A stretch of DNA of 64,000 nucleotides from Serripes groenlandicus (taxonomy: Eukaryota; Mollusca; Bivalvia; Cardiida; Cardiidae), in the NCBI GenBank assembly GCA_031761405.1, contig JASEVX010000010.1:11254833-11318832 (forward strand), written 5' to 3'. The notes under the pieces were generated by a model. The model did not search any database and had not been told where the DNA came from. It was given only the letters and a program-made list of their open reading frames with translations. The position numbers were made by a program, and so were the translations under genes. Below, piece after piece: positions 27,301 through 39,604 of this stretch. Every line of letters starts with the position of its first letter. Position 1 is the stretch's first letter.

Positions 27301-30300
27301 TTGTGTCCGGCGTGCGGTGAGCTCCATGTGTCATTAACAAATTCTTTAAACAACAACTTCTCCTTAACCACTGTATGGATTTTAACTTAACTTAGTAGGA
27401 ATGATCCATGGGTGATCTTCTTTCTTAGCACGAAGAAATAATTCCATGCAGAACTCTGCTTACCATGGCAACACAAATTAGTTTTTTAAAAAAACTTTGA
27501 AATTATTCTAGTCTGAAACCGAAAGGCCTAGAGCCTCAATATTTGGTGTGTAGCATTATCTTGTAGTCCTCTACAAAGATTGTTCAAATTATGTCCCTTG
27601 GGTCAAAATTGATCCCACCCTAGGGTTCACCTGTTTTACATAGAGATATATATATACAGAAAAGCTTCTTGACTAAAACATTAGGGCCTATAGCTTAGAT
27701 ATTTGATGTGCAGTATTGTCTAGTTGTCCTCTAACATAATTGCTCACATTATGCCCCTCGAGTTAAAATAGGTTTGGTCCCAGCGTCACCTGTTTTACAT
27801 AGAGATATAAAGAGAACAACAAAATTAAAATCTCCTTGTCGAAAACCTAAACGTCTAGAGCTTAGTAATGTAGTGTGTAGCTTTGGCTAGTTGTCCTTTG
27901 GTCAAAATTGGCCACATGCATGTAGTCACATGCTTTACATAGAGATATATAGAGATTTTGTTTTTTAATCTTCTTGTCTGAAACTGAAAGGACTAAAGCT
28001 TAGGTTATTAATGTGTAGGCATATACTGGTCCTCTATAAAGATTGTTCAAATTGTGCTCCTATGGTCAAAATTGCCTGCACCCAAGGCGTCACCTGTTTT
28101 ACATACATAACTATAGGTAATATTTTCCAGTTTGAAACCGAAAGGTCTTACAGCTTAGATAGTTGGTGTGTAGCATTATCTAGTTGACCTCTGCAAGGAT
28201 TATTCAAATTATGCCTCTGGGGTCGAAATAGACCCAACTCCAGGGGTCACATGACTTTACTTGAATTATTTTATAGTTATTAACACCATGACATTTGACA
28301 ATGTGATTACATAACTAAGGTGAGCGATCCAGTGCCATCATGGCCCTCGTGTTTTTAAATATTCTTTCCTGTAAACTATGAATGTGTGAAGCTGAAGATT
28401 TGAAACATTTGTCTGACTAGATCACATTGTACAGTACTACAACCGGTCTTTGTTCTGCAATATTCCTTAACCCTTTCCGAGATTCGACATATCTGCAGCA
28501 GAGGACTTTGAAATCATGCAAATGAATTTATTGACAATCCCTGTAAATGAAAGTATGATTATTGAAAACATTTCTCTCGTTTCCAAATTTTCTTCAAGAG
28601 TTGTCTCAGATGCTTCAAAATGCATCTTCAGGTAGGAAATGGTATATATATATATTTTAAACAATTGAATTTCAGGTTACTTCATGATGCATTCAATACC
28701 AGAAGATTTCTACGGAAACCAATATGATGCAACTTTAGTTTCAGCACCTGTTTTGTATAACACAGACATATGTGTAACATTCTGGTATTTCATGAACAGC
28801 ACACGATTCCAGCCAGACGGTGTTACAGCTCAGCTGGTTGTGTCTGTCGACTACCAAGACAATTTTGACATTCCACAACCTTACTGGTAATAAATTAAAA
28901 CTTTTAGTCAGTTTCAAATTTTGAAAAGATTCTCTAAATAAACCCTTTCCAAAATGTGGATACATTTTGATTTATCTGTAGCAGACAACATTTGAAAACA
29001 TAGTGGCAATAATAGAAATTGCTCATAATAAACAATGGACATCATACCTTTGGATTACATTTTGAGTCGCTCAGGCCTTGGTCAAGGTCAATAGTACTAT
29101 GTTTGTTATAATACTTTATTATGCAGACTCCGTTTTTGAGACATCTACATCAGGCACAATTTAAAACATTGTGGCAATAGGATCAAATGCTTATGATTAT
29201 CAATGTGTCCTTTTTTCTCAATGTTTATTCACCTATACATGAAACTATACATGATTTTATTGAGATTTTCATGAGCTTAACCTCAATCTTTTCAAATTGA
29301 TCTGCTGCTGATTTGCTTTATCTGGGAAAGTGTTATGCCAATACATATATACCTTACAAGCCCCGGTAGCTCAGTCGGTAGCGACGCGGGCTGTCAATCC
29401 AGGGGTTGTGAGTTCGAATCCCGGCTCGGCCAACTTTCTTTCCGACGTTTGATAAATGTCAATACGACATGCGTCATTCGTCTTCCACCAATAGGCTAAG
29501 TCTTTGTGGAAAAGCAGCCAGTTGCTTGGGAAGATTGTTGTGTGGAGTACTGGTATGAGAAAACCAGAAAATACGTGTGTAGGTGAACTGGCCGCCGTGA
29601 TATGGCTGAGAAATTGTTAAAAGCGGCGTTAAACCCCAATCAATCAATCGAAACCTTACAAGTAACAGATTTACTTTGTTAGACTTCACTCACAGGTTGT
29701 GTGGCATTGGTGCATTCTTCTTCGTTTAAGGTATGATTCTGCAGACAGATATTTACCTAACTGGATCCAAGGAGCCGTGCCAGTACAAGGAAATAGAACG
29801 GTGAAGTTACTATTTACTGCTAAAACATCAACTCCAGTCAGTGTCTGGCCAGGCGTGGTAGCTGTAGACGATATAGATGTTATAGAGGGAGACTGTACTA
29901 TAACACAGGGTATGTTGGCATTGCGATCAATGTCTTCACATATATATCTATATCAGAATTGGTCGCTGATTCAGATGACACTGACGACTATGCTGCAGAG
30001 GTCTTTATAATGCATTGTGTTAATATAACATATAACGTAAGGACAAATAACGCCAATTACATTGACTTTCAATTCATTGTAAATGCGTATATAATGCACT
30101 TGAAATGATTGATTTGATCATTTTTAGTAAAAACGGTTTTGTCTGGGCCTGATTTGGTCTAAAATGACATAAACCATTTTCGCCGTGTGAATTATTTCTT
30201 GCATAATGCAAAAATGAGCAAGTATCTTTTAATGAAAATATAATAGAGTTGAAAACATTTGTGGCTTTAGTTGAAATGTTTCAGAAATGTATCTGCAGGT

Positions 30301-33300
30301 GGGAAATGGCTTATTTTCAAATACTCTTGTTAGGATATTCGTCCTCAATATTTTTAAGAATTTTACATCAGGTAAACCTTAGATCTACTTTATTTTGCAG
30401 CATGTCGCGAGAATACCTTTGAATGTTCAAACACTGGTGTGTGTATACCGAATAACTTCAGATGTGATGGCACAAACCACTGTTCAGATAAAAGTGATGA
30501 GAGGAACTGTGGTAAGTAACACCCACTGTCTGCTGATATTAAATATTTCATATTATAAGTTTTTATGATACTGGTCCAAAAATAGATGTTTCCATGATTG
30601 AGTACTGCTAAAACAATAGATGTTTCAATGAGTGAGTACTGATGCCAAAGGTGATGTTTCCATGAGTGAGTAATGGTGCAAAAAGTGATGTTTCCATGAT
30701 TGAGTACTGCTAAAACAATAGATGTTTCAATGAGTGAGTACTGATGCCAAAGGTGATGTTTCCATAAGTGAGTACTGGAACAAAGAATACATGTTTCCAT
30801 GAGTGAGTAATAGTGCTAAAAGTGATGTTTACATGAGAAAGTACATGATTAAAGTTACGATGAGAGATGACAGGTTCCAAAAGATACTTTTCAATAAGTG
30901 AGTACTACCACCAGAATGGACGTTTCCATAATAATGTACCTGTACCAAATTTGATGTTTCAATCAGAGAGTATCACAACTAAAAAAAATGTTTCCAACAA
31001 GTGGGTACCGGTGCCAAACGTGAAGTTTCCTGGAGAGATTGCAGGTTCCATAAGTGATGTTTCGATGTCAGATTGTCCATACCAACAAATGATGATTATT
31101 TGAATGAGTACTTGAACCGGAAGAGATCTTTCAATGAGTGAGTTCTGGGTAACAAACCAATGATAATAGCTACCAAAAGAGAGATAACAAAAAGAGATGT
31201 TTTCATGAGAGAGTACCAACATATACGCTTCCATGAGAATGTGTGAAAAGAAATGATTCCACGAGTGAGTACCAGTACCGAAATAATTGTTTCAATGAGT
31301 ACTTGTACCAAAAGAGATGTTTCAAGGAGAGATAACCAAACGAGATGTTTCCATGAGTACCAATAGAGATGTTTCCATGAGAGTGTACGAATACTAAAAG
31401 AGATGCTTCCATAAGTGAGTACATAAGTGAGTACAAGAAAAGATGTTACTATAAGAGACTACCGGTACCAAAAGTGCTGTTTTTATTAGATAATACTGGT
31501 ACAAAAAAGAGATGTTTCGATGAGTGAGTACCAGTAATAAAAGAGCTGTTTCCATGAGTGAGTACTTGAACCAAAATAGATGTTTCCATGAGTGAGGTCT
31601 GGCGAAGTTTCAAGGAGAGATAACCAAACGAGATGTATCCATGAGTACAAAACGTGGTGTTTCCATGAGAATGTACGAATACTAAAAGAGATGCTTCCAT
31701 AAGTGAGTACATAAGTGAGTACTAGAAAAGATGTTACTATAAGAGACTACCGGTACCAAAAGTGATGTTTCTATTAGATAATACTGGTACAAAAAAGAGA
31801 TGTCTCGTTGAGTGAGTACCAGTACTAAAAGAGCTGTTTCCATTAATGAGTACTTGAACCAAAATAGATGTTTCCATGAGTGAGTTTTGGAGAGATGTTT
31901 CCATGAGAGTATTGGTACCAACACATTAGGTTTACATAAGTGTGTACTGGTACCATCAGAGATGTTCCTCAAGCGAGCACTAGTACCAAACGTGGTGTTT
32001 TCATGAGAGAGTATATGAACCAAAAGGTGTTGTTTCCATGGGTGAGTATTAGTACCAAAAGGAATGTTTTCATGAGTGATAGTTGGTACCAAAAGGATGT
32101 TTTCAAAGGTGAGTACATGTACCAAAGAAGACGTTTCATTTAGTGAGTACCAGTACCAAAAGTAATGTTTCAGTAAGAGAATTCTGGTATAAAACGTGAT
32201 GTTTCCATGAAGAGTACCAGTACAAAAATATATATTTCGATGAGTAGTACTGATACGAAAGGGGATGTTTCCATGAGTGAGTTCTGGTACAAAGAGGGAT
32301 GTTTCCAGGAAGAGTACCGGTACAAAATATATATTTCTATAAGTGAGCACTGGTACAAATAGAGATGTTTCCATTAGTAAGTACCGGTACAAACAGGAAT
32401 GTGTCCAGTAAGAGAATTCTGGTACAAACAGTGATGTTTCTATGAAAAGTATTTCCATGAGTGAGTACTGGTACAAAAGGGATGTTTCTATGAGGGAGTT
32501 CTCGTGCAAAGATGGATGTTTCAGAAAAAGTACCGGTACAAAAAGATATATTTCAATGAGTCAGTTCTAGTACAAAGAATGAAGATTACATGAAGAGTAC
32601 CGGTACAAAAATATATATTTCCATGAGTTAGTACTGGTACAAATAGGGATGTTTCTATCACTGAGTACCGGTACATAAAGGGATGTTTCCATGATAGAGT
32701 ACAGGTACTAACAGAGCTATTTCCATGAGTGAGTACCGGTACAAATAGAGCTATTTCTATGAGTGAGTACTTGTACCAAAAGGTATGTTTCCATAAGTGA
32801 GTGTGGGTATTAATAGAGATGTTTCGATGAGAAAGTACCGGTGCTAAAAGAGATGTGTTCATACGTGAGTACATGTACCAAAGGTTGTGTCTCTAAAAGT
32901 GAGTACGGGTATCAACAGAGATGTTTCTATGATAGAGTACAGTACCGTGCCAAAAGAGATGTTCACTTGAGTGGGTACTGGTACCAACAGAGATGTTTCT
33001 ATGATAGAGTTCTGGTACCAAAACAGATGTTTCCATAAGCGAGTACATATACAAAAGTGATGTTTCAAAGAGTTAGCTTGGGTACCAAAAGGGATGTATC
33101 GATGAGACAGTACCGGTAACAAAGAAGATGTTTCCATGATTGAGATTTAGTACAAAAAGAGATGTTTCGATGAGACAGTACCGGTAATAAAAGAGCTGTT
33201 TCCTGGTTTGAGAATTGGTACAAAAAGGGATGTTCCCATGAGAGAGTTCTGGTATGAAAGGAGATGTTCCCATGAGAGTGTTAACTTATGGTATCAAAGG

Positions 33301-36300
33301 AGATGTTCCCATGAGAGTGTTAACTTATGGTATCAAAGGAGATGTTCCCATGAGAGAGTTCTGGTATGAAAGGAGATGTTCCCATGAGAGTGTTAACTTA
33401 TGGTATCAAAGGAGATGTTCCCATGAGAGAGTTCTGGTATGAAAGGAGATGTTTCCATGAGAGTGTTAACTTATGGTATGAAAGGAGATGTTCCCATGAG
33501 AGTGTTAACTTATGGTATCAAAGGAGATGTTCCCATGAGAGAGTTCTGGTATAAAAGGAGATGTTCCCATGAGAGTGTTATGGTACCAAAGGAGATGTTT
33601 AAAAATAGCTCTTTTTGCAGAAAAATGCTTTATCTTGCATCTTAGCAAACTACGTGTACTAAGGTCAGCGTGTTACTTATATGATGCAGAGGAGTAGTTA
33701 AACAAAATACCACTATAAACAATGATAATATCATTTGATAAAACTCACTATATAAGGCAAAAATATGGAAGATCTCTATAAATGAAAATATAAATATTGT
33801 GGCAAAAGGAGGGATTACTGCTCAATGTGAGCACAATGTTTATATTTTCAAAGTGCATGTAATAATTTGTCCAAACCACTTAATTGACAATTGTAGTCAA
33901 TGTTGATGTGATTGTCCACTTAAATTTTCTCTCTATGATCATGTTATGCAGTATTTAAATGGTTGCTATTAATACCAGATGATGTTAAACTTAGGAACAG
34001 TCAGAGTGTTTGGTGAGTGCTAATCAACAGCTAGAATGATGAGCAATTTCTCCTTTTGCCACAATATTTCGGAACTCTATGAAACAATGATACTTTTACT
34101 TATCGAGATGTTTTCATATTTGTGTCTAAATGTCTACGAAGCCATTAGCTGCAGATTTTTAATGTAGATGATCAGTGGTAATCCATATACCTGGTCTGTA
34201 TAATAACCCTTTCCCAAATGCAATGAATGCAGCAGACGACTTTGACAATATATAGACATAAAAGTGAAAAATATCTGTAAATAGAGCCTAATTATTGAAT
34301 AGAATTGAAAGCCTTTTGGCAAAAGAGAAAATTGTGTAATTTCTCCTTTTGACACAATGATTTCAAATATGTCATTTGTAGAGTCGTCATAAAGCACCTG
34401 CACGTGCAAAGGGGTTAAAAAATAACATCTTAGAATTATTTTAACAATTGTAATTGTATTATAGTCTCGTTCTACTTACATTGATTTATTTGTGAATAAG
34501 CAATTCTTGTTATTTGCAGAAAAACCAGTCAATGTGATAGAAGTGATTGGAGGAGACGGTTCTTATGGGCGAGCAAGAGCTTTCGTTGATACAACCTGGC
34601 GTCCAGTGTGCTTTCCTTTTTATGACTCTGAGATGGTAGCAAGGAGTGTTTGTAGAAACAAAGGGTATAGGTAAGAATGGTTTGTTGGCTCTAAAATTGT
34701 AGCAAGGAGTGTTTGTAGAAACAAAGGGTATAGGTAAGATTTGTTTGTTGGCTCTAAAATTGTAGCAATGGGTGTTTGTTGTAACAAAATGTCAGATTGG
34801 TTTGAATGGAGTTTTATACTATTTTTAGCTCCACTGGCTGAAAGCCAGTCGAGCTTATGTCATGGCGAATTGTCTGTCGTGCGTGAGTTCGTGTGTTCGT
34901 GCGTTTTTTTCCTTTAAACGACTTCTTCTTCCTAACCACTTGGCCAATTTGGTTGAAATTTCACGGGAAGCATCCTCTCAATGTCCTCTACTAAATTCCT
35001 TCATTTTTTGTTTCTGTTAGACAATTGGTCGTAGAATTGGTGGTTGATATATGACTTCTGTCATCTTAACCCTTTCCCACATATAGACTCATTTTAAAGC
35101 GTCTGCAGTAGATGACGTTTGAAAACATCAGGACAAAAAAAAATTGCTAAAAACAACTGTCTTCGCGGATTTGCTGTATGTGGGAAAGGGTTAGGAAAGA
35201 TTGTTGGCTGACCTTGGTTTCAAACTCACCTACCCTTGAATGGTAGTCCATTTCACTACTGACTGATATACAGGGGCTCAGAGTAAAACCAACCTAAGAG
35301 GTTTTTGGACAAGATTCACATCCATTCTTTACATATAAATGTACACTGCCCTTTCGGTAGCTTCTCAGAAGCTTCTTGAATACTATAATCTGTTTCCTTT
35401 TTACAATAAATCTGCAGTGGAAGACAGTGGTGCAGAGGTAGAGCGTCGGCCTCTCACATCAAAGGTCCATGGTTCGAGTCCCGTGATGAGCGGGTCCTGA
35501 CTTTGGGATTTTTCCACTCAATCGGCGCGAGTACTGGTTAAGTATCGAGGAAGCAGACATCGAGCGTGATTAATATAAGCTTAAAGCTTGTTTCGCAATC
35601 GATTTAAAATAAATAAGTTTAAACTAAACTAATAAATCTGCAGCAGAACACTTGAAAGAAAACGTGAACAAATCTCTTTAAACGAAGGTATAGTTACTGA
35701 AATAAATTAAAAACATTGTGACAAAAGAGAAATCGACTCAAAACAGTCAATTATTCAACTGCAGTGATGTCAGAAAAGGTCTATATATTGGAAATGGCTC
35801 AAATGAAAGTATTGTTAACCAGTTCACCAATTTAAACAGACTGTCAGAACAGTGCCCAGCTTGGTACATGTAAAGTGTAAGCTTTCGGAGCAAACTCAAA
35901 TTATAAAAACATCTCCAATTCAAACAAGTTCATTTCATCGTATATACATGCACATAGCCTGTAAACTCACTTTCATATAGACAATGCAGTCAACTAGAGG
36001 CAGAGAAGCATTTGCTTATTGAATCCTCATATGAGTGCAAAGTCGGCTGCTGTAGATTTCTTTCTGGATTATGGGAAAGGGGGTTAAGTGTTTTGGTTTT
36101 TATTTTCTTCAGAGGACTTTCAGAGGCTTTTTCATACCAGAATGCAGATTCAAACCAGGAACCTGCCTCGCTGGATTGCACTATTGATGGCAACTGTACT
36201 GCAAATGTTTCAACGTGTACATCATTCTTAGGAGTCAAGTGCTCAACCGAAGGTATTTACTGAAAGTTTTGTGTCATTTTTGCTCACCTGAGCACGAAGT

Positions 36301-39300
36301 GCTCAAGATGAATTATTGTGATCGCCTTTTGTCCGGCATCCATCGTCACATCCTCGGTATACAGGCTATTCATTAAATATATGATACCCTGGGCATATTG
36401 GCTGTACAAATCTCGTACTCATGAATAATATATGAGGTGAAATGCAGCCGCTTGATTGGCCGCATGACACAAACCTAATGCGATACGAAAATTACAGTGT
36501 TGTTACGGAGGAAATCCTGGTGCATGCTTTACGAAGTTTCGCTAGCCAATTTGCCCAGGGTATCATATATTTTATGAATAGCCTGGGTACCGAGGATGCC
36601 ATCGTCTGTCGTGCGTCAACATATTTTCCTCAGTAACCAGTAGGTCAATTGGGATGAAACTTCACAGAAAACACCCTCTCAATGACCTCACGAGAATTTC
36701 CTTCACATTGTTGGGATCCATGCAGAATTCCGGTTTCCATGGAAACGTAAAAACTCTAAAATTCTTCTTCTCCCGAACCTGTTGGCAGATTTTCGAATAA
36801 TGTTGTAGAATTGTTCCTTAGATGACCCTCTATCAGATTCCTTAAAGCCATGTTGATTGGTCGAAAAACCTGGCCGCCAGGGGGTGGGGCTATTTTGCAT
36901 TATATGGCTATAGTGTAAACTTAAAAAAATTCTCCTACAAAAGTGTCAGGCCGATTTTCAAATAATTTTGTAGAAATGTTTCTTGGTTGACCCTCTATCA
37001 GATTCCTTGAAGCATTGTTGATTGGTCGAAAACTATGGCCACCAGGGGCGGGGCTTAAATGGCTAAAGTGTAACAAATATATCAGGTTAGCGATCCAGGG
37101 CCATCATGGCCCACTTGTTTGATTTAAGGATGCTTAGCTCCTTCCCCACATATAATTCTGCAGCAGAAAACTTTGAAAACATTGTCCCAAAAGTGAAAAT
37201 TGCTCAAGATGAGCAACTTCACCTTTTGCCACAATGTTTCCAACTGTCTTCAATAATTGTTCGTTTATTTATAGATAGTTTCTATATATGAGGCTATATG
37301 TTTCAAATTTGTCTGCTGTAGAAGTTGTGGACTCTTTAAATTAAAGCATCAAGAAAAAGAGAAAATTAAAGCATAACCTAAGCTTATATTTGAGACAGGA
37401 AATCAGTCAGAAAACAGAAATGGGGTGAAATGGCATTTAAAAATATTGTGACAAATAGAGTGATTTCTCCTACTGTCACAATGTTTCCAACTCTATTCAT
37501 ATACAGCACTATCATTTTTAGAGATATTTGCCCATATATTTATTCATATATACAACACTATCATTAATAGAGATATTTGCAAATATATTTCGAAAATCCG
37601 CTGCTGCAGATTTGATGAACATGTGTAATGGGAAAGCGCTGAGTTTTGAGTTACAAACTAACACCTAGTCATCAAGATATCTTATCCTGTGACAGCTTGT
37701 GTTAAAATTGTCCCACTTATAGACGCATCGTGACTCATCTGCAGCTTACAATTTTTACCTCGGTTTTTTCAACTATTTTCAATGGTTATTGAGATTTTAA
37801 ATAGTTTGTCTTGATTTTTTCAAAGTCGTCTGCTGTCGAATCGTTGTGTTTTGGATAGGGTTAATCAGTGTTTTATAGAGTCTTATAATCAAACTTGATA
37901 TTTGATCAACTTTGCAGATTAAACGAATTCAATTATCTTGCTCAAGATTAGAAAAAAAATGAACAATGTAAACAAAGATTTAACTCTTGCCGACATACAA
38001 CTTATCTACAGCAGACAACTTTGAAAACCAACACACAAAAACACGGAAAATCTCTATAAATGAAGGTAGAATAACTGTAAAAAGTTAAAAACTTTGTGGC
38101 AAAAGGTGAAATTGCTCGTTTAGGGCTATTTCTATTTTTGTCACAGCGTTTTCAAAAGTCGTCTGTTGCAAATGCGTCAAAATGCGTATGTTGTTAGCAT
38201 ACATTGTGATTAAAGTCCAATACAGGAGGATGAGTTATAATGTTGCTTAAATTCAGGTTTAGTAAGATGTGAGTTGTAACATATATCTCTATGAATCACA
38301 TCTATCATTTCCATTGTTCACAGTTTGTTTTTCTGGTTATCGGCTGTGTCCCGATAGTAAGTTCCACTGTATACCAGAATCCCGCTTTTGCGACGGCCTA
38401 CAGGACTGTGATGGGAATACAGATGAACTTGGCTGCGGTGTGTTGATTATATTCATATTTATTCTCTAACATTAAATAAGGGTTTTCATACCATCTCTAG
38501 TTTTATTTCATTTAATGTAGTTTTAAGAAGCATAACGTGTTACTATTAAGCGTCTAAAAACAGTACTTCGTAGAGAATTCAACTTATCTGTAACATACAC
38601 ATTTCCATCATGGTCAATTTCTTTCTTACCTGCAATTGTTTTAACTCCTCAATAATTATCTTTTTATTTATAGATTTGTTCAATATTGTCGCCTTGTTGT
38701 ATTCAAAGCTGCAGATGAGTGTCTGTATAATTATAGAAAATGTTTAAGTCATCTTTAAGCTGCAGTTGTAATTGGCTCACCTGAACACAAAGAGCTATTG
38801 TGATCACCGTGTCCGGCTTGGAAAATGCGTCATCTATAATTACTTAATTATAACGACATTTCTCCTTAAATCACAGGGTTAATTACAATTAGACTTCACA
38901 TGAATGTTCCATAGGTGACAACCCTTTGAGAATTTGTTTAAAAGGATAAACTGTTATCTTTAATTTTGTTTCTGTGCTATCTTAAATTGAAAGAAAAGAA
39001 GACAAAAAGTGTTCTCCTCTGAGGAAACTGCTAGTTTTATTTTAGTGTAAATGGTCAGAATTTTTCCTTAAGTTTTCTACGACAATTGTTCAAGCGATAT
39101 TGATTGGTTAAAGAACATGGCCACCAGGTGGCTACAAAAGTGTCAGGTTAACTGTCCAAGGCATTATAGGCTTATTGTTTCAGCTTATCTTTGCTGTATT
39201 ATATTGTATTATTGTCATTTCAGCAACCTGTGCAATGGGAGAATTTGAGTGTGGAAACCATGAGTGTGTCTCTCTGTTAAAAAGATGTGATGGAAAAGTG

Positions 39301-39553
39301 GATTGTGGTGACGGAACAGACGAGTTCAGATGTGGTAAATTTAGTGAAGCTATTATTACATAAACAATGAGAGAGAGAGAGGGAGAGAAGAGAGAGAGAG
39401 ATGGAAGAGAGAGAGAGAGGGAGAGTGAGAAAGAAAGAGAAAGAGAAATAGAGAGAGATATAGCGAGTGAGAGAGAGAGAGAGAAGGATAGGAAGAGAAG
39501 AGAGAGATACAGAGATAGAGAGAGAGAGAGAGAGAGATAGGAAGAAAAGAGAC

Positions 39554-39604
<51 letters not shown>

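Noticed and set aside
29361..29431. Functional tRNA gene
   Set aside because: Box A and box B are present, but the sequence is the head of a SINE with flanking target duplication and the acceptor stem does not close.
29696..29730. Alternative acceptor for exon 13 after CACTCACAG
   Set aside because: An exon starting at 29696 does not join exon 12 in the frame that encodes the MAM end. The acceptor at 29730 does.
31682..32509. 275-codon minus-strand reading frame rich in H, T, S and F
   Set aside because: It is a periodic translation of the 37-bp minisatellite; the other frames between 30390 and 33645 behave the same way. It has no domain and no composition change at its ends.
30575..33600. 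CRISPR-like array
   Set aside because: Units are contiguous and diverged without unique spacers. The host is clearly a eukaryote.
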